A stretch of 64,000 nt of DNA from Pleodorina starrii (lineage: Eukaryota > Chlorophyta > Chlorophyceae > Chlamydomonadales > Volvocaceae). Below are positions 12,809-24,950 of this stretch, in pieces; the stretch's first letter is position 1; each line of letters opens with the position of its first letter. Below the pieces are notes generated by a model, which was not told the DNA's origin, did no database searches, and saw only the letters and a program-made list of their open reading frames with translations. The translations under genes and the position numbers were made by a program. Where the stretch lies: assembly GCA_030267565.1 (NCBI GenBank), contig BRXU01000043.1, positions 558,001 to 622,000 on the forward strand. The letters are read 5' to 3'.

Positions 12809-14362
12809 GACGTTTGAGTGGGGGGCGTTGAGGCGCGCCGGAGACTGGATGGGGCCTTGGCTGAGGCTGAGCGGGGCCGGGGCGCCAGGCTGACTGGGGA
12901 GAGTGCGAGGGACCAGCCGCCGGGGAGCGGTGCCTATGTGCGGACGACAATTAGATGCGCTAAAAATTTGAGTTGTATTTGCGCGTGTAGAAGAGGAGGA
13001 AATGATGGCTGGCGTTGCTTTGTGAAGTCGACCGACAGCCACCATGCCACACGCAGGTATCGCTTTATGTAACGACACACAACTTACAATGTACAAAGTT
13101 CTCAAATGTCGACGGCGAGCGTTGATGACTAGGAATTGGTCCAGCTGTACGAAGAAATGGAAAGCTACAACGAACGAAGTACTGCACGCCCCAACGAACT
13201 TCTTTCTATGGGCAACCTAGGGCACACAAACCTAACGGTGAACTTGCAGATCATACCTTCAGTTCGTGGCAGCTTTAATTCTGCATTATTGCTTCAAAAT
13301 TCAGGAATCGCAATCGATTAGCCGGCGCGTTATCCCCTTACTTCGGCATGCCCTGGCATGCATCCGCACTTTGCTGAGTGGCCCCACCGGGTGGGGCCCA
13401 CCCCACAAGCAAGCAAGCCTCTTCCCTGGATCGCTCGCTCCATCCCTGGATCGCTGCATGCGGGTGCGTTGCTAGTGGCCACATTTCATTAGTTTCCTGC
13501 ATTGAGGGCGGGATGGACGAACGACGGGACGATGGTAGGTGTCACGTATGTACGACACCGGAATCCTCTATCTATCTCCGATCGTTAGATACGCTTTATT
13601 TGCAGGGGGCTAGGGTAGGTTCGTTCACTTGGTGGCTCGGTGTGACTTCGGCCGCCCGAGGGCGAGCCTCGCTCGATCGGGCTGCCGTGCCGATGACGAC
13701 CTAGCTGCTATGCTGCACGCTTACGTTATGCCATGCTCTCCATCGCTCGCAACTACACGCATGAATTCTGCTGCACCGCTCGCTGTTTTAAAAGGGGGGG
13801 CCGCACCCTCACGAGTACGTTCTATATTTCACCCGCTCGTTCGTTCGTTCGTTCGTGCTGCTGTCTCGGAAGCTAGGCACGGGCGCCAGGCCCATCCTAC
13901 GCCGTGTCCAACGAGGCTGGATGGACGTTACCACGCATGACCCAGGTTTGTGCATTGCGCAACATACAAACAGATCGGTGGTACAACGAGCTGACTAATG
14001 AATGAACCTAGATACGACTTGTGCCACGCACGCACATACATCCAGAAATACCTCCACACAACGACCGATCCTCAATCCAGCAAAGCACGCAAATGACTCA
14101 GTGCGGCACGTATGTACTTCGTTGATGACACAATCAACGAAGAATAAGACACATACGGCGGTATATATGCAGAAATCGATCGATCGGCTGGCTTGCTCAA
14201 ACAAACGCCCCCTCCGCCCACTCCGTCACCGCTTCACAACGCGCTCCATCCGCCCCATCCATCCGCACAAGCTTCTTGCTTTCTCCGTTGATGCAGTTAT
14301 CATAAGGCTCCTTCCTTGACTTTCTGCCGATCCAGAATAATAATCAACGACGACAGATAGAG
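12809..14362. other. intergenic, no gene recognised
   Basis: The segment upstream of the L-galactose dehydrogenase start should contain its promoter. From about 12950 the composition shifts to lower GC. A (TTCG)n run lies near 13830-13855. Short open frames show no family motif. Confidence 0.5.
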
Positions 14363-14390
14363 CCCTATAGCAGTCAAAATGCCCTTAAGG
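14363..14390 (+). repeat. left terminal inverted repeat
   Basis: 28 bp beginning CCCTATAGCAGTC and ending GCCCTTAAGG. It matches the reverse complement of 24923-24950 at 26 of 28 positions. Confidence 0.75.
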
Positions 14391-15364
14391 TCACTAAGGG
14401 CTTCACATATGTACCATACGTCCAGGAGGCCTTAGCCCTTAAGGCCCGGTTCACTTAAGGTCCCCCTTAGGGCCCATACAGCTCACATACGGACTATACA
14501 GCCCGTAGGGGCGCCCTTAGGGCCCATACAGCCCCCATACGGACGATACTACGCACAGAACCCTGTCCAGAGTTATATGGCGGTAAAAACCACCGTATGC
14601 GACGAGTACCCTTAGAGGCTGCTGGGATGTTAAGGCTTGCGAACGCGAAGTTTTCTCGTCCCGAGAAGCGAAGCCCGTACGCACTTGAAAGAAAATTTTC
14701 AGCGAGCCGCTGACAGCCAAGTCCGCTCCCGGCCGCTAGCGCCACGACGCGCCATGTCCAGGGAGTCCACGCCAGGCCGCTAGCTCCGAGCTGCTCGCCA
14801 CCCAGGCCGCCTGAGCATGTGTCCAAGCCTACACGTGCAGCCTGCGAGTTGCGATTAACAACAGGATAAGATTTAGCGATTCGCCATACATGGTCAGCAC
14901 AATTGGATTGGAGTGGAACACAAAACATAACAGTTCCGATAAAGGCTAGACATCATTTACATCGCCAATACTTTAAATCTTATTTTGCAACTTCTATATA
15001 GTTGCGGTTGCACGTTGGGCAAGCGTTCGCCGGTGCCAACGCAAGCACTCCTGGGCGAGCAGTAACCGGGCCTGCCGACGACGCTAACGACTCGTGACTT
15101 ACCTTGAGCATGACCTTGCAACATTATCAGCGTTGTATCGAACTCGGTGAGGTGTGTGGGCTGCCAAGGTGAAGCGCTGACCGGTTGTTGCCGCGGTCAG
15201 ACCTTCGCACACGCGCAAGGTATCTTGTAATGCAGGAACCATGTTGTCTGTGTCATTATTTTCTATAAGCCAGTGTATAAATTTAACCAGTTACGCATGG
15301 TTTGCATTAAGCCAGCCCGAACATGGATGCCGTACGCGCTCTAGGCGGCTTCAGGCGACGCAAA

Positions 15365-15640
15365 AATGGCCTCTGAGAATACTCGCCAATATAGTCAAAT
15401 TGTTCATACTAATAGCCTGGGCATCGTCCTTTAAGAACGCGGCCTTCGCTATGAACGCTGGAGGAGAGCAACCATGGTTGCCCTTCGGGCCGACTAAGGT
15501 GATGACACTTACAATCTGCCAAACTGAAGTCTTTGTATGCATTACTTACTATTAAAGTATAAAAGGCAACAAGACAACCTCAAAAGTACGGGTGGCCAAG
15601 GCATGCTTGTATGGCATGCTAGGGCGGTGGTACCTTAAGG
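15365..15640 (+). repeat. direct repeat copy 1 of the TIR-segment subterminal region
   Basis: Homologous by eye to 24536-24908 in the same orientation. Shared phrases include ACTCGCCAATA, GAACGCTGGAGGAG, CAACCATGGTTGCCCTTC, CAACAAGACAAC and CATGCTAGGGCGG. Copy 1 lacks about 95 bp that are present in copy 2. Confidence 0.8.
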
Positions 15641-15669
15641 GCGCAACGTCTGCACTAATGAATAAGGCA

Positions 15670-15860
15670 GTATTTGGGCTGGGCTGGGCTGGGCAAAGCT
15701 GGGCCAGGCCGGGGCTGGGCAGGGCGGAGCTGGGCATGGCTAGGCGAGGCACGGCGGGGCGGGGCCGGGCCGGGGCCGGAGCTGGGCAGGGCTGGGCGAG
15801 GCACAGCGGGGGAGGGCCGGGGACGGCGGGGCGAGGCGGGACAGAGCGGGGCCGGGTGGG
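15670..15860 (+). repeat. G-rich degenerate GGGCT/GGGGC minisatellite
   Basis: A strongly strand-asymmetric stretch of GGGCTGGGC-like units with many GGG and GGGG runs and few C runs. It lies just before the satellite array and has G-quadruplex potential. Confidence 0.7.
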
Positions 15861-16131
15861 GGTTCATCCGGCCATTTTGTAGGCGGGAGCCTGTGAACGG
15901 ATTTGAAACGCAAGTACGTAACCTGTGAGCTATCTGCAAAGCAAAGGAAGAGGGTAAGCTTGCAAGCGACGGCACGTTAGATACACAAACTCGGTTTCTA
16001 GCGAGAACGAGATGCGCCGCCACTGGGACTGCACGACGAAGGCGCAGAAAGCTGTCGTGTTGGCAGTAGGAATGGCAACGAAGCCGACTGGGCTGGGCGT
16101 TGTGGAGGGGGTGGGCAGAGCGAGGCCGGGC

Positions 16132-19100
16132 GCATTCGACAACACACGCCCGTCGATCCGTTCCATACTGTACTACATGCGCGCCGCGAGCGGGGCCGCG
16201 CGGCCTGGAAACAGAAACGTGTCAGCGGGCAACGCGGCACCGTCCAAATCGAAAGTGGCACGCAGCCGGTCGCATTCGACAACACACGCCCGTCGATCCG
16301 TTCCGTACTGTACTACATGTGCGCCGCGCGAGGGGCCGCGCGGCCTGGAAACAGAAACGTGTCAGAGGGCAACGCGGCACCGTCCAGACCATAAGTGGCA
16401 CGCAGCCGGGCGCATTCGACAACACACGCCCGTCGATCCGTTCCGTACTGTATTACATGCGCGCCGCGCGCGGGGCCACGCGGCCTGGAAACAGAAACGT
16501 GTCAGCGGGCAACGCGGCACCGTCCAAACCATAAGTGGCACGCAGCCGGTCGCATTCGACAACACACGCCCGTCGATCCGTTCCGTACTGTACTACATGC
16601 TCGCCGCACGAGGGGCCGCGCGGCCTGGAAACAGAAACGTGTCAGCGGGCAACGCGGCACCGTCCAAACCGAAAGTGGCACGCAGCCGGTCGCATTCGAC
16701 AACACACGCCCGTCGATCCGTTCCGTACTGTACTACATGTGCGCCACGCGAGGGGCCGCGCGGCCTGGAAACAGAAACGTGTCAGCGGGCAACGCGGCAC
16801 CGTCCAAACCGAAAGTGGCACGCAGCCGGTCGCATTCGACAACACACGCCCGTCGATCCGTTCCGTACTGTACTACATGTGCGCCACGCGAGGGGCCGCG
16901 CGGCCTGGAAACAGAAACGTGTCAGCGGGCAATGCAGCACCGTCCAAACCGAAAGTGGCACACAGCCGGTCGCATTCGACAACACACGCCCGTCGATCCG
17001 TTCCGTACTGTACTACATGTGCGCCGCGCGAGGGGCCGCGCGGCCTGGAAACAGAAACGTGTCAGCGGGCAACGCGGCACCGTCCAAACCGAAAGTGGCA
17101 CGCAGCCGGTCGCATTCGACAACACACGCCCGTCGATCCGTTCCGTACTGTACTACATGTGCGCCGCGCGAGGGGCCGCGCGGCCTGGAAACAGAAACGT
17201 GTCAGCGGGCAACGCGGCACCGTCCAAACCATAAGTGGCACGCAGCCGGGCGCATTCGACAACACACGCCCGTCGATCCGTTCCGTACTGTACTACATGC
17301 TCGCCACGCGAGGGGCCACGCGGCCTGGAAACAGAAACGTGTCAGCGGGCAATGCAGCACCGTCCAAACCGAAAGTGGCACGCAGCCGGTCGCATTCGAC
17401 AACACACGCCCGTCGATCCGTTCCGTACTGTACTACATGTGCGCCGCGCGAGGGGCCGCGCGGCCTGGAAACAGAAACGTGTCAGCGGGCAACACGGCAC
17501 CGTCCAAACCATAAGTGGCACGCAGCCGGGCGCATTCGACAACACACGCCCGTCGATCCGTTCCGTACTGTACTACATGTGCGCCACGCGAGGGGCCACG
17601 CGGCCTGGAAACAGAAACGTGTCAGCGGCAATGCAGCACCGTCCAAACCGAAAGTGGCACGCAGCCGGTCGCATTCGACAACACACGCCCGTCGATCCGT
17701 TCCGTACATCCGTTCCGTACTGTACTACATGTGCGCCGCGCGAGGGGCCGCGCGGCCTGGAAACAGAAACGTGTCAGCGGGCAACGCGGCACCGTCCAAA
17801 CCATAAGTGGCACGCAGCCGGGCGCATTCGACAACACACGCCCGTCGATCCGTTCCGTACTGTATGACATGTGCGCCGCGCGCGGGGCCACGCGGCCTGG
17901 AAACAGAAACGTGTCAGCGGGCAACGCGGCACCGTCCAAACCGAAAGTGGCACGCAGCCGGTCGCATTCGACAACACACGCCCGTCGATCCGTTCCGTAC
18001 TGTACTACATGTGCGCCACGCGAGGGGCCGCGCGGCCTGGAAACAGAAACGTGTCAGCGGGCAACGCGGCACCGTCCAAACCGAAAGTGGCACGCAGCCG
18101 GTCGCATTCGACAACACACGCCCGTCGATCCGTTCCGTACTGTACTACATGTGCGCCACGCGAGGGGCCGCGCGGCCTGGAAACAGAAACGTGTCAGCGG
18201 GCAATGCAGCACCGTCCAAACCGAAAGTGGCACGCAGCCGGTCGCATTCGACAACACACGCCCGTCGATCCGTTCCGTACTGTACTACATGTGCGCCGCG
18301 CGAGGGGCCGCGCGGCCTGGAAACAGAAACGTGTCAGCGGGCAACGCGGCACCGTCCAAACCGAAAGTGGCATGCAGCCGGTCGCATTCGACAACATACG
18401 CCCGTCGATCCGTTCCGTACTGTATTACATGCGCGCCGCGCGCGGGGCCACGCGGCCTGGAAACAGAAACGTGTCAGCGGGCAACGCGGCACCGTCCAAA
18501 CCATAAGTGGCACGCAGCCGGGCGCATTCGACAACACACGCCCGTCGATCCGTTCCGTACTGTATGACATGCTCGCCGCGCGAGGGGCCACGCGGCCTGG
18601 AAACAGAAACGTGTCAGCGGGCAATGCAGCACCGTCCAAACCGAAAGTGGCACGCAGCCGGTCGCATTCGACAACACACGCCCGTCGATCCGTTCCGTAC
18701 TGTACTACATGTGCACCGCGCGAGGGGCCGCGCGGCCTGGAAACAGAAACGTGTCAGCGGGCAACGCGGCACCGTCCAAACCATAAGTGGCACGCAGCCG
18801 GGCGCATTCGACAACACACGCCCGTCGATCCGTTCCGTACTGTATGACATGCTCGCCGCGCGAGGGGCCACGCGGCCTGGAAACAGAAACGTGTCAGCGG
18901 GCAATGCAGCACCGTCCAAACCGAAAGTGGCACGCAGCCGGTCGCATTCGACAACATACGCCCGTCGATCCGTTCCGTACTGTACTACATGCTCGCCGCG
19001 CGAGGGGCCGCGCGGCCTGGAAACAGAAACGTGTCAGCGGGCAACGCGGCACCGTCCAAACCATAAGTGGCACGCAGCCGGGCGCATTCGACAACACACG

Positions 19101-22100
19101 CCCGTCGATCCGTTCCGTACTGTACTACATGTGCGCCACGCGAGGGGCCACGCGGCCTGGAAACAGAAACGTGTCAGCGGGCAATGCAGCACCGTCCAAA
19201 CCGAAAGTGGCACGCAGCCGGTCGCATTCGACAACACACGCCCGTCGATCCGTTCCGTACTGTACTACATGTGCACCGCGCGAGGGGCCGCGCGGCCTGG
19301 AAACAGAAACGTGTCAGCGGGCAACGCGGCACCGTCCAAACCATAAGTGGCACGCAGCCGGGCGCATTCGACAACACACGCCCGTCGATCCGTTCCGTAC
19401 TGTATGACATGCTCGCCGCGCGAGGGGCCACGCGGCCTGGAAACAGAAACGTGTCAGCGGGCAATGCAGCACCGTCCAAACCGAAAGTGGCACGCAGCCG
19501 GTCGCATTCGACAACATACGCCCGTCGATCCGTTCCGTACTGTACTACATGCTCGCCGCGCGAGGGGCCGCGCGGCCTGGAAACAGAAACGTGTCAGCGG
19601 GCAACGCGGCACCGTCCAAACCATAAGTGGCACGCAGCCGGACGCATTCGACAACACACGCCCGTCGATCCGTTCCGTACTGTACTACATGTGCGCCACG
19701 CGAGGGGCCACGCGGCCTGGAAACAGAAACGTGTCAGCGGGCAATGCAGCACCGTCCAAACCGAAAGTGGCACGCAGCCGGGCGCATTCGACAACACACG
19801 CCCGTCGATCCGTTCCGTACTGTACTACATGTGCACCGCGCGAGGGGCCGCGCGGCCTGGAAACAGAAACGTGTCAGCGGGCAACGCGGCACCGTCCAAA
19901 CCGAAAGTGGCACGCAGCCGGGCGCATTCGACAACACACGCCCGTCGATCCGTTCCGTACTGTACTACATGTGCGCCACGCGAGGGGCCACGCGGCCTGG
20001 GAACAGAAACGTGTCAGCGGGCAACGCGGCACCGTCCAAAGCGAAAGTGGCATGCAGCCGGTCGCATTCGACAACATACGCCCGTCGATCCGTTCCGTAC
20101 TGTATTACATGCGCGCCGCGCGCGGGGCCACGCGGCCTGGAAACAGAAACGTGTCAGCGGGCAACGCGGCACCGTCCAAACCATAAGTGGCACGCAGCCG
20201 GGCGCATTCGACAACACACGCCCGTCGATCCGTTCCGTACTGTATGACATGCTCGCCGCGCGAGGGGCCACGCGGCCTGGAAACAGAAACGTGTCAGCGG
20301 GCAATGCAGCACCGTCCAAACCGAAAGTGGCACGCAGCCGGTCGCATTCGACAACACACGCCCGTCGATCCGTTCCGTACTGTACTACATGTGCACCGCG
20401 CGAGGGGCCGCGCGGCCTGGAAACAGAAACGTGTCAGCGGGCAACGCGGCACCGTCCAAACCATAAGTGGCACGCAGCCGGGCGCATTCGACAACACACG
20501 CCCGTCGATCCGTTCCGTACTGTATGACATGCTCGCCGCGCGAGGGGCCACGCGGCCTGGAAACAGAAACGTGTCAGCGGGCAATGCAGCACCGTCCAAA
20601 CCGAAAGTGGCACGCAGCCGGTCGCATTCGACAACACACGCCCGTCGATCCGTTCCGTACTGTACTACATGTGCACCGCGCGAGGGGCCGCGCGGCCTGG
20701 AAACAGAAACGTGTCAGCGGGCAACGCGGCACCGTCCAAACCATAAGTGGCACGCAGCCGGGCGCATTCGACAACACACGCCCGTCGATCCGTTCCGTAC
20801 TGTATGACATGCTCGCCGCGCGAGGGGCCACGCGGCCTGGAAACAGAAACGTGTCAGCGGGCAATGCAGCACCGTCCAAACCGAAAGTGGCACGCAGCCG
20901 GTCGCATTCGACAACACACGCCCGTCGATCCGTTCCGTACTGTACTACATGTGCACCGCGCGAGGGGCCGCGCGGCCTGGAAACAGAAACGTGTCAGCGG
21001 GCAACGCGGCACCGTCCAAACCATAAGTGGCACGCAGCCGGGCGCATTCGACAACACACGCCCGTCGATCCGTTCCGTACTGTATGACATGCTCGCCGCG
21101 CGAGGGGCCACGCGGCCTGGAAACAGAAACGTGTCAGCGGGCAATGCAGCACCGTCCAAACCGAAAGTGGCACGCAGCCGGTCGCATTCGACAACATACG
21201 CCCGTCGATCCGTTCCGTACTGTACTACATGCTCGCCGCGCGAGGGGCCGCGCGGCCTGGAAACAGAAACGTGTCAGCGGGCAACGCGGCACCGTCCAAA
21301 CCATAAGTGGCACGCAGCCGGGCGCATTCGACAACACACGCCCGTCGATCCGTTCCGTACTGTACTACATGTGCGCCACGCGAGGGGCCACGCGGCCTGG
21401 AAACAGAAACGTGTCAGCGGGCAATGCAGCACCGTCCAAACCGAAAGTGGCACGCAGCCGGTCGCATTCGACAACACACGCCCGTCGATCCGTTCCGTAC
21501 TGTACTACATGTGCACCGCGCGAGGGGCCGCGCGGCCTGGAAACAGAAACGTGTCAGCGGGCAACGCGGCACCGTCCAAACCATAAGTGGCACGCAGCCG
21601 GGCGCATTCGACAACACACGCCCGTCGATCCGTTCCGTACTGTATGACATGCTCGCCGCGCGAGGGGCCACGCGGCCTGGAAACAGAAACGTGTCAGCGG
21701 GCAATGCAGCACCGTCCAAACCGAAAGTGGCACGCAGCCGGTCGCATTCGACAACATACGCCCGTCGATCCGTTCCGTACTGTACTACATGCTCGCCGCG
21801 CGAGGGGCCGCGCGGCCTGGAAACAGAAACGTGTCAGCGGGCAACGCGGCACCGTCCAAACCATAAGTGGCACGCAGCCGGACGCATTCGACAACACACG
21901 CCCGTCGATCCGTTCCGTACTGTACTACATGTGCGCCACGCGAGGGGCCACGCGGCCTGGAAACAGAAACGTGTCAGCGGGCAATGCAGCACCGTCCAAA
22001 CCGAAAGTGGCACGCAGCCGGTCGCATTCGACAACACACGCCCGTCGATCCGTTCCGTACTGTACTACATGTGCACCGCGCGAGGGGCCGCGCGGCCTGG

Positions 22101-22642
22101 AAACAGAAACGTGTCAGCGGGCAACGCGGCACCGTCCAAACCGAAAGTGGCACGCAGCCGGGCGCATTCGACAACACACGCCCGTCGATCCGTTCCGTAC
22201 TGTACTACATGTGCGCCACGCGAGGGGCCACGCGGCCTGGGAACAGAAACGTGTCAGCGGGCAACGCGGCACCGTCCAAAGCGAAAGTGGCACGCAGCCG
22301 GGCGCATTCGACAACACACGCCCGTCGATCCGTTCCGTACTGTAGTACATGCGCGCCGCACGAGGGGCCGCGCGGCCTGGAAACAGAAACGTGTCAGCGG
22401 GCAACGCGGCACCGTCCAAACCGAAAGTGGCACGCAGCCGGGCGCATTCGACAACACACGCCCGTCGATTCGTTCCGTACTGTACTACATGTGCGCCACG
22501 CGAGGGGCCGCGCGGCCTGGAAACAGAAACGTGTCAGCGGGCAACGCGGCACCGTCCAAAGTGAAAGTGGCACGCAGCCGGTCGCATTCGACAACACACG
22601 CCCGTCGATCCGTTCCGTACTGTACTACATGCGCGCCGCACG
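16132..22642. repeat. 140-bp satellite array, 46 units plus a partial unit
   Basis: Counting from the phrase GCATTCGACAACACACG, units recur every 140 bp from 16132 to 22584, followed by about 59 bp of a 47th. Only two units break the period: one of 139 bp (17532-17670) and one of 153 bp (17671-17823) containing a 13-bp duplication. Divergence is low and falls at recurrent positions (CCGAAAGTGG versus CCATAAGTGG; CTACATG versus TGACATG). This produces 280-bp dimers repeated at 20187, 20467 and 20747. Blocks around 18507-20040 recur 2,240 bp further on. Because 140 is not a multiple of three, a reading frame cycles through all three phases. The long open frames across the array are therefore a property of the repeat, not evidence of a protein. 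Confidence 0.97.
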
Positions 22643-22654
22643 TGTGCAGCACCG

Positions 22655-23930
22655 CCTGCCACGCCGGGGCCCAGCCCGCCTGGCCCTGCCCGCCGCCGCC
22701 GCCCCGGCCCCCGTTGGGGCTTCTGGGAGCACCACCGTAGAGGCCCGCCTCTCCACCGCGGGCACTCGGGGCCTCGCCCCGGTGGCTCCCGCCGCCGCCA
22801 TTACCGCCCACGTGGCCGCTGCCGCTACCCCCGATGCCCTCCCTGCGGGCGGCCTTGAACTCCTCCTGCAACACCGTGTTCCGGATGGCCTCCGCCATGA
22901 GCGGCACATGGGTGGGCCCATCGTGCTTGGGCTGGGCGCGCAGCAGCGCCCCCAAATGCTTCCGGACCTGCAGTTTTACTGCCTGGGCCGCCAGCTGGGC
23001 GGCGTTGCCCCTTATCTCCCCCGGCGGCGCTCGAAAGTCGCGCAGGGCGGGGAGGCTCTCCAGGTCGCGAGCCGGCAGCCCCTGGCGCCCTGGGCATCGA
23101 CGTACTGGACCCCGAACATCACGTTGCCCCTCCGCAGCCGGCCGTCCGGGTAGCAATGCCCGGCCAGCCCGCGGTCCCAGGCCGCGGACGCGCCAAACGT
23201 CCAAGGGTTGCCGCCCAGCGGGGGCGTCCAGCCCGTCGGTCCTGTGCTGCGCCCCACGGCGGCCGTTGCCGCGGCGTGCAGGGCCTCCAGCGTCGGGCCG
23301 CCGCTCGGCCATACGCCCGTCCCTGTGAATGCCGGTGCCGCTGGGGTCCCCCGGCCGCCGCCATCCCGGCACGCTCGAGGTCACGGCCGCTCTCGGCCAG
23401 GTTTCCGGAGGGGTTGCCTGACCAGTCCGCCCCGGTGGCGTACACCGAGGGAGCGTCTACCCGACCTGCCGCCGGGGCCGGGGCCCCACCTAGCATGGCC
23501 GCCAGCGCTGCTGCTGCCGCGGGGACGGCCCCAATCCACCCCGCGGCCGTGCCAGCCCCCGGCGCGCCTGGTCCCAGCTGCGCCGCGGGCAGCGGCGGTG
23601 GGGGAACCGGGACCGGCCACGGGGCGTTCGACCCGCACTGGGCAATGAGCTGTGCGAGCGGCCCCATGAGGGCCAACGGCCCTTCTTTGCGGCATACGGC
23701 TCGGTGCGGCGGCCTGCATCTGTAGCCGGAACCGCTCATTCGAGTGGCTATGCAGACGGGGACAAGCAGCCCTACCGCGGCATACAGCAAGACGCTCCAC
23801 CCGACCCAACCCAAACCCCCGTCCAGCCTTATGTGCGACAATGAAGCCCCGCCGTCAGCGGTCGGAAGCTTGAAATCCTGGACATGGAGATCCTTGTTGA
23901 CAAACACCGGACAGGCTGCTGAAGCTCAAC
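22655..23930 (-). pseudogene. frameshifted GC-rich coding relic beside the satellite
   Basis: Protein-like text runs on the minus strand but changes frame at least twice. One frame carries MGPLAQLIAQCGSNAPWP and VYATGADWSGNPSGNLAESG (about 23670-23395). A second carries WTPPLGGNPWTFGASAAWDR and GHCYPDGRLRRGNVMFGVQY (about 23235-23110). A third carries RDFRAPPGEIRGNAAQLAAQ and AEAIRNTVLQEEFKAARREG (about 23040-22840), then Gly-rich sequence running into the satellite. I cannot name the family. The mix of ordered helix-like text and Pro/Gly spacers resembles a transposon-encoded structural protein, which is inference. Short introns instead of frameshifts cannot be excluded. Confidence 0.45.
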
Positions 23931-24535
23931 CCACCTAGCCCTGCCCGGCTACGGGCAATGGCGATGAGAGTAAGCCAGAGACGCTGTTACGGTACTGTTA
24001 CCTTACCGAGGAGGTTGACGGTGCACGGCCGTGCAGCCGCCGGACCAACCCAAACCAACAAGTTCACGAGACAGCACTGCAACGGACTGCACACCCGCCC
24101 GAGGAAGGGAAAGGGGGTGCTGTTGGACGCTTCGGGCGCGACAGCGCTGCACAACTAACCCGCACACCTGGGGCATTGGGCCGCCGCTATCCGGCTTGCG
24201 ATGCGCCAGGTTGGGGGCCAGGGGGTTATGCCAGCAGCGGTCGGCACGCGCGGTCGGACACCGGCACGCGCGGTCGGACTCAATTGCAGTGGCCCCCTCT
24301 CAGCTGTGAGATATGTGTAAACTCCAGCTTATACATGATGGAGGGCGAGGCGTCCGCAGGGGCGTTTGCGAACCCGTCGCGCCTTTGCAGCACAGTGCCC
24401 GGCCTGCTCCTTGCAATAGCCCGTGCAAGCAGATAGAAGAGGACGTTTACCCTGCATGCGTCCTTCTACATTTGCGCTATTCCCGCGGCAAGCTGCACAA
24501 CCATTTCCGCGAAGTCGCTTCCGCAGCTGCTGCAG
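23931..24535. other. non-coding segment inside the TIR-bounded region
   Basis: No gene recognised. A short direct repeat of GGCACGCGCGGTCGGAC occurs twice near 24243-24280. Confidence 0.5.
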
Positions 24536-24908
24536 TACTCGCCAATACAGTTAATACTGTTCATATTGATAACCTAGACATCGTCCTTCAAAACTCGTGA
24601 CCTTCACTATGAACGCTGGAGGAGGGCAACCATGGTTGCCCTTCAGACCGACTAAGGTTAGGACACTTTCAATCAGCCAAGCTGGAGTATTTATATGCAC
24701 TACTTAGTATAAGTACAAAATGCAACAAGACAACACCAAAAATACTGTGACCGGACGGGTGACCAAGGCATGTGAACGGATTTGACTTGGGAGGTCTGCT
24801 TTTCTGCGGCTATTGATTTTATACTGCTTAATAAGCATAAATAATTATTTCCAAACACGTTTTGGCGTTGAACATGCTAGGGCGGTTGGACCTTAAGGGC
24901 ACACCGTA
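24536..24908 (+). repeat. direct repeat copy 2 with a 20-bp perfect palindrome
   Basis: Second copy of the 15365-15640 sequence, longer and leading directly into the right terminus. At 24623-24642 it contains the perfect palindrome AGGGCAACCATGGTTGCCCT; copy 1 keeps the core GCAACCATGGTTGC. Confidence 0.8.
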
Positions 24909-24922
24909 AGGCCATATTTTGC

Positions 24923-24950
24923 CCTTAAGGGCGGTTTGACTGCTATAGGG
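24923..24950 (-). repeat. right terminal inverted repeat
   Basis: Reverse complement of the left terminus with two substitutions (AT versus CC at positions 17-18 of the repeat). Flanked outside by GAG, as on the left. Confidence 0.75.

Larger units (their letters stand above)
14363..24950. mobile_element. putative 10.6-kb TIR DNA transposon (or composite) carrying a satellite array
   Basis: The segment starts CCCTATAGCAGTC and ends GACTGCTATAGGG. The 28-bp termini are inverted repeats with two mismatches. GAG occurs immediately outside both ends (14360-14362 and 24951-24953) and could be a 3-bp target duplication. Inside are two subterminal CCCTTAGGGCCCATACAG repeats near 14469 and 14515, a 140-bp satellite array, a frameshifted minus-strand coding relic and a 260-370-bp direct repeat present at both sides of the array. 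No transposase was recognised, so it would be non-autonomous. Short TIRs plus a 3-bp duplication would suit CACTA/EnSpm-like or PIF/Harbinger-like elements, but the termini do not start CACTA. Two separate relics of one family flanking the array are an equally serious alternative. Confidence 0.5.

Noticed and set aside
16012..17514. 500-codon and similar open frames across the satellite, plus repeated short minus-strand frames
   Set aside because: They are produced by the 140-bp tandem repeat in every frame. They begin and end at unit variants and show no protein-like features.
16132..22642. CRISPR-like array
   Set aside because: The whole 140-bp unit repeats with no unique spacers, and the genome is eukaryotic.
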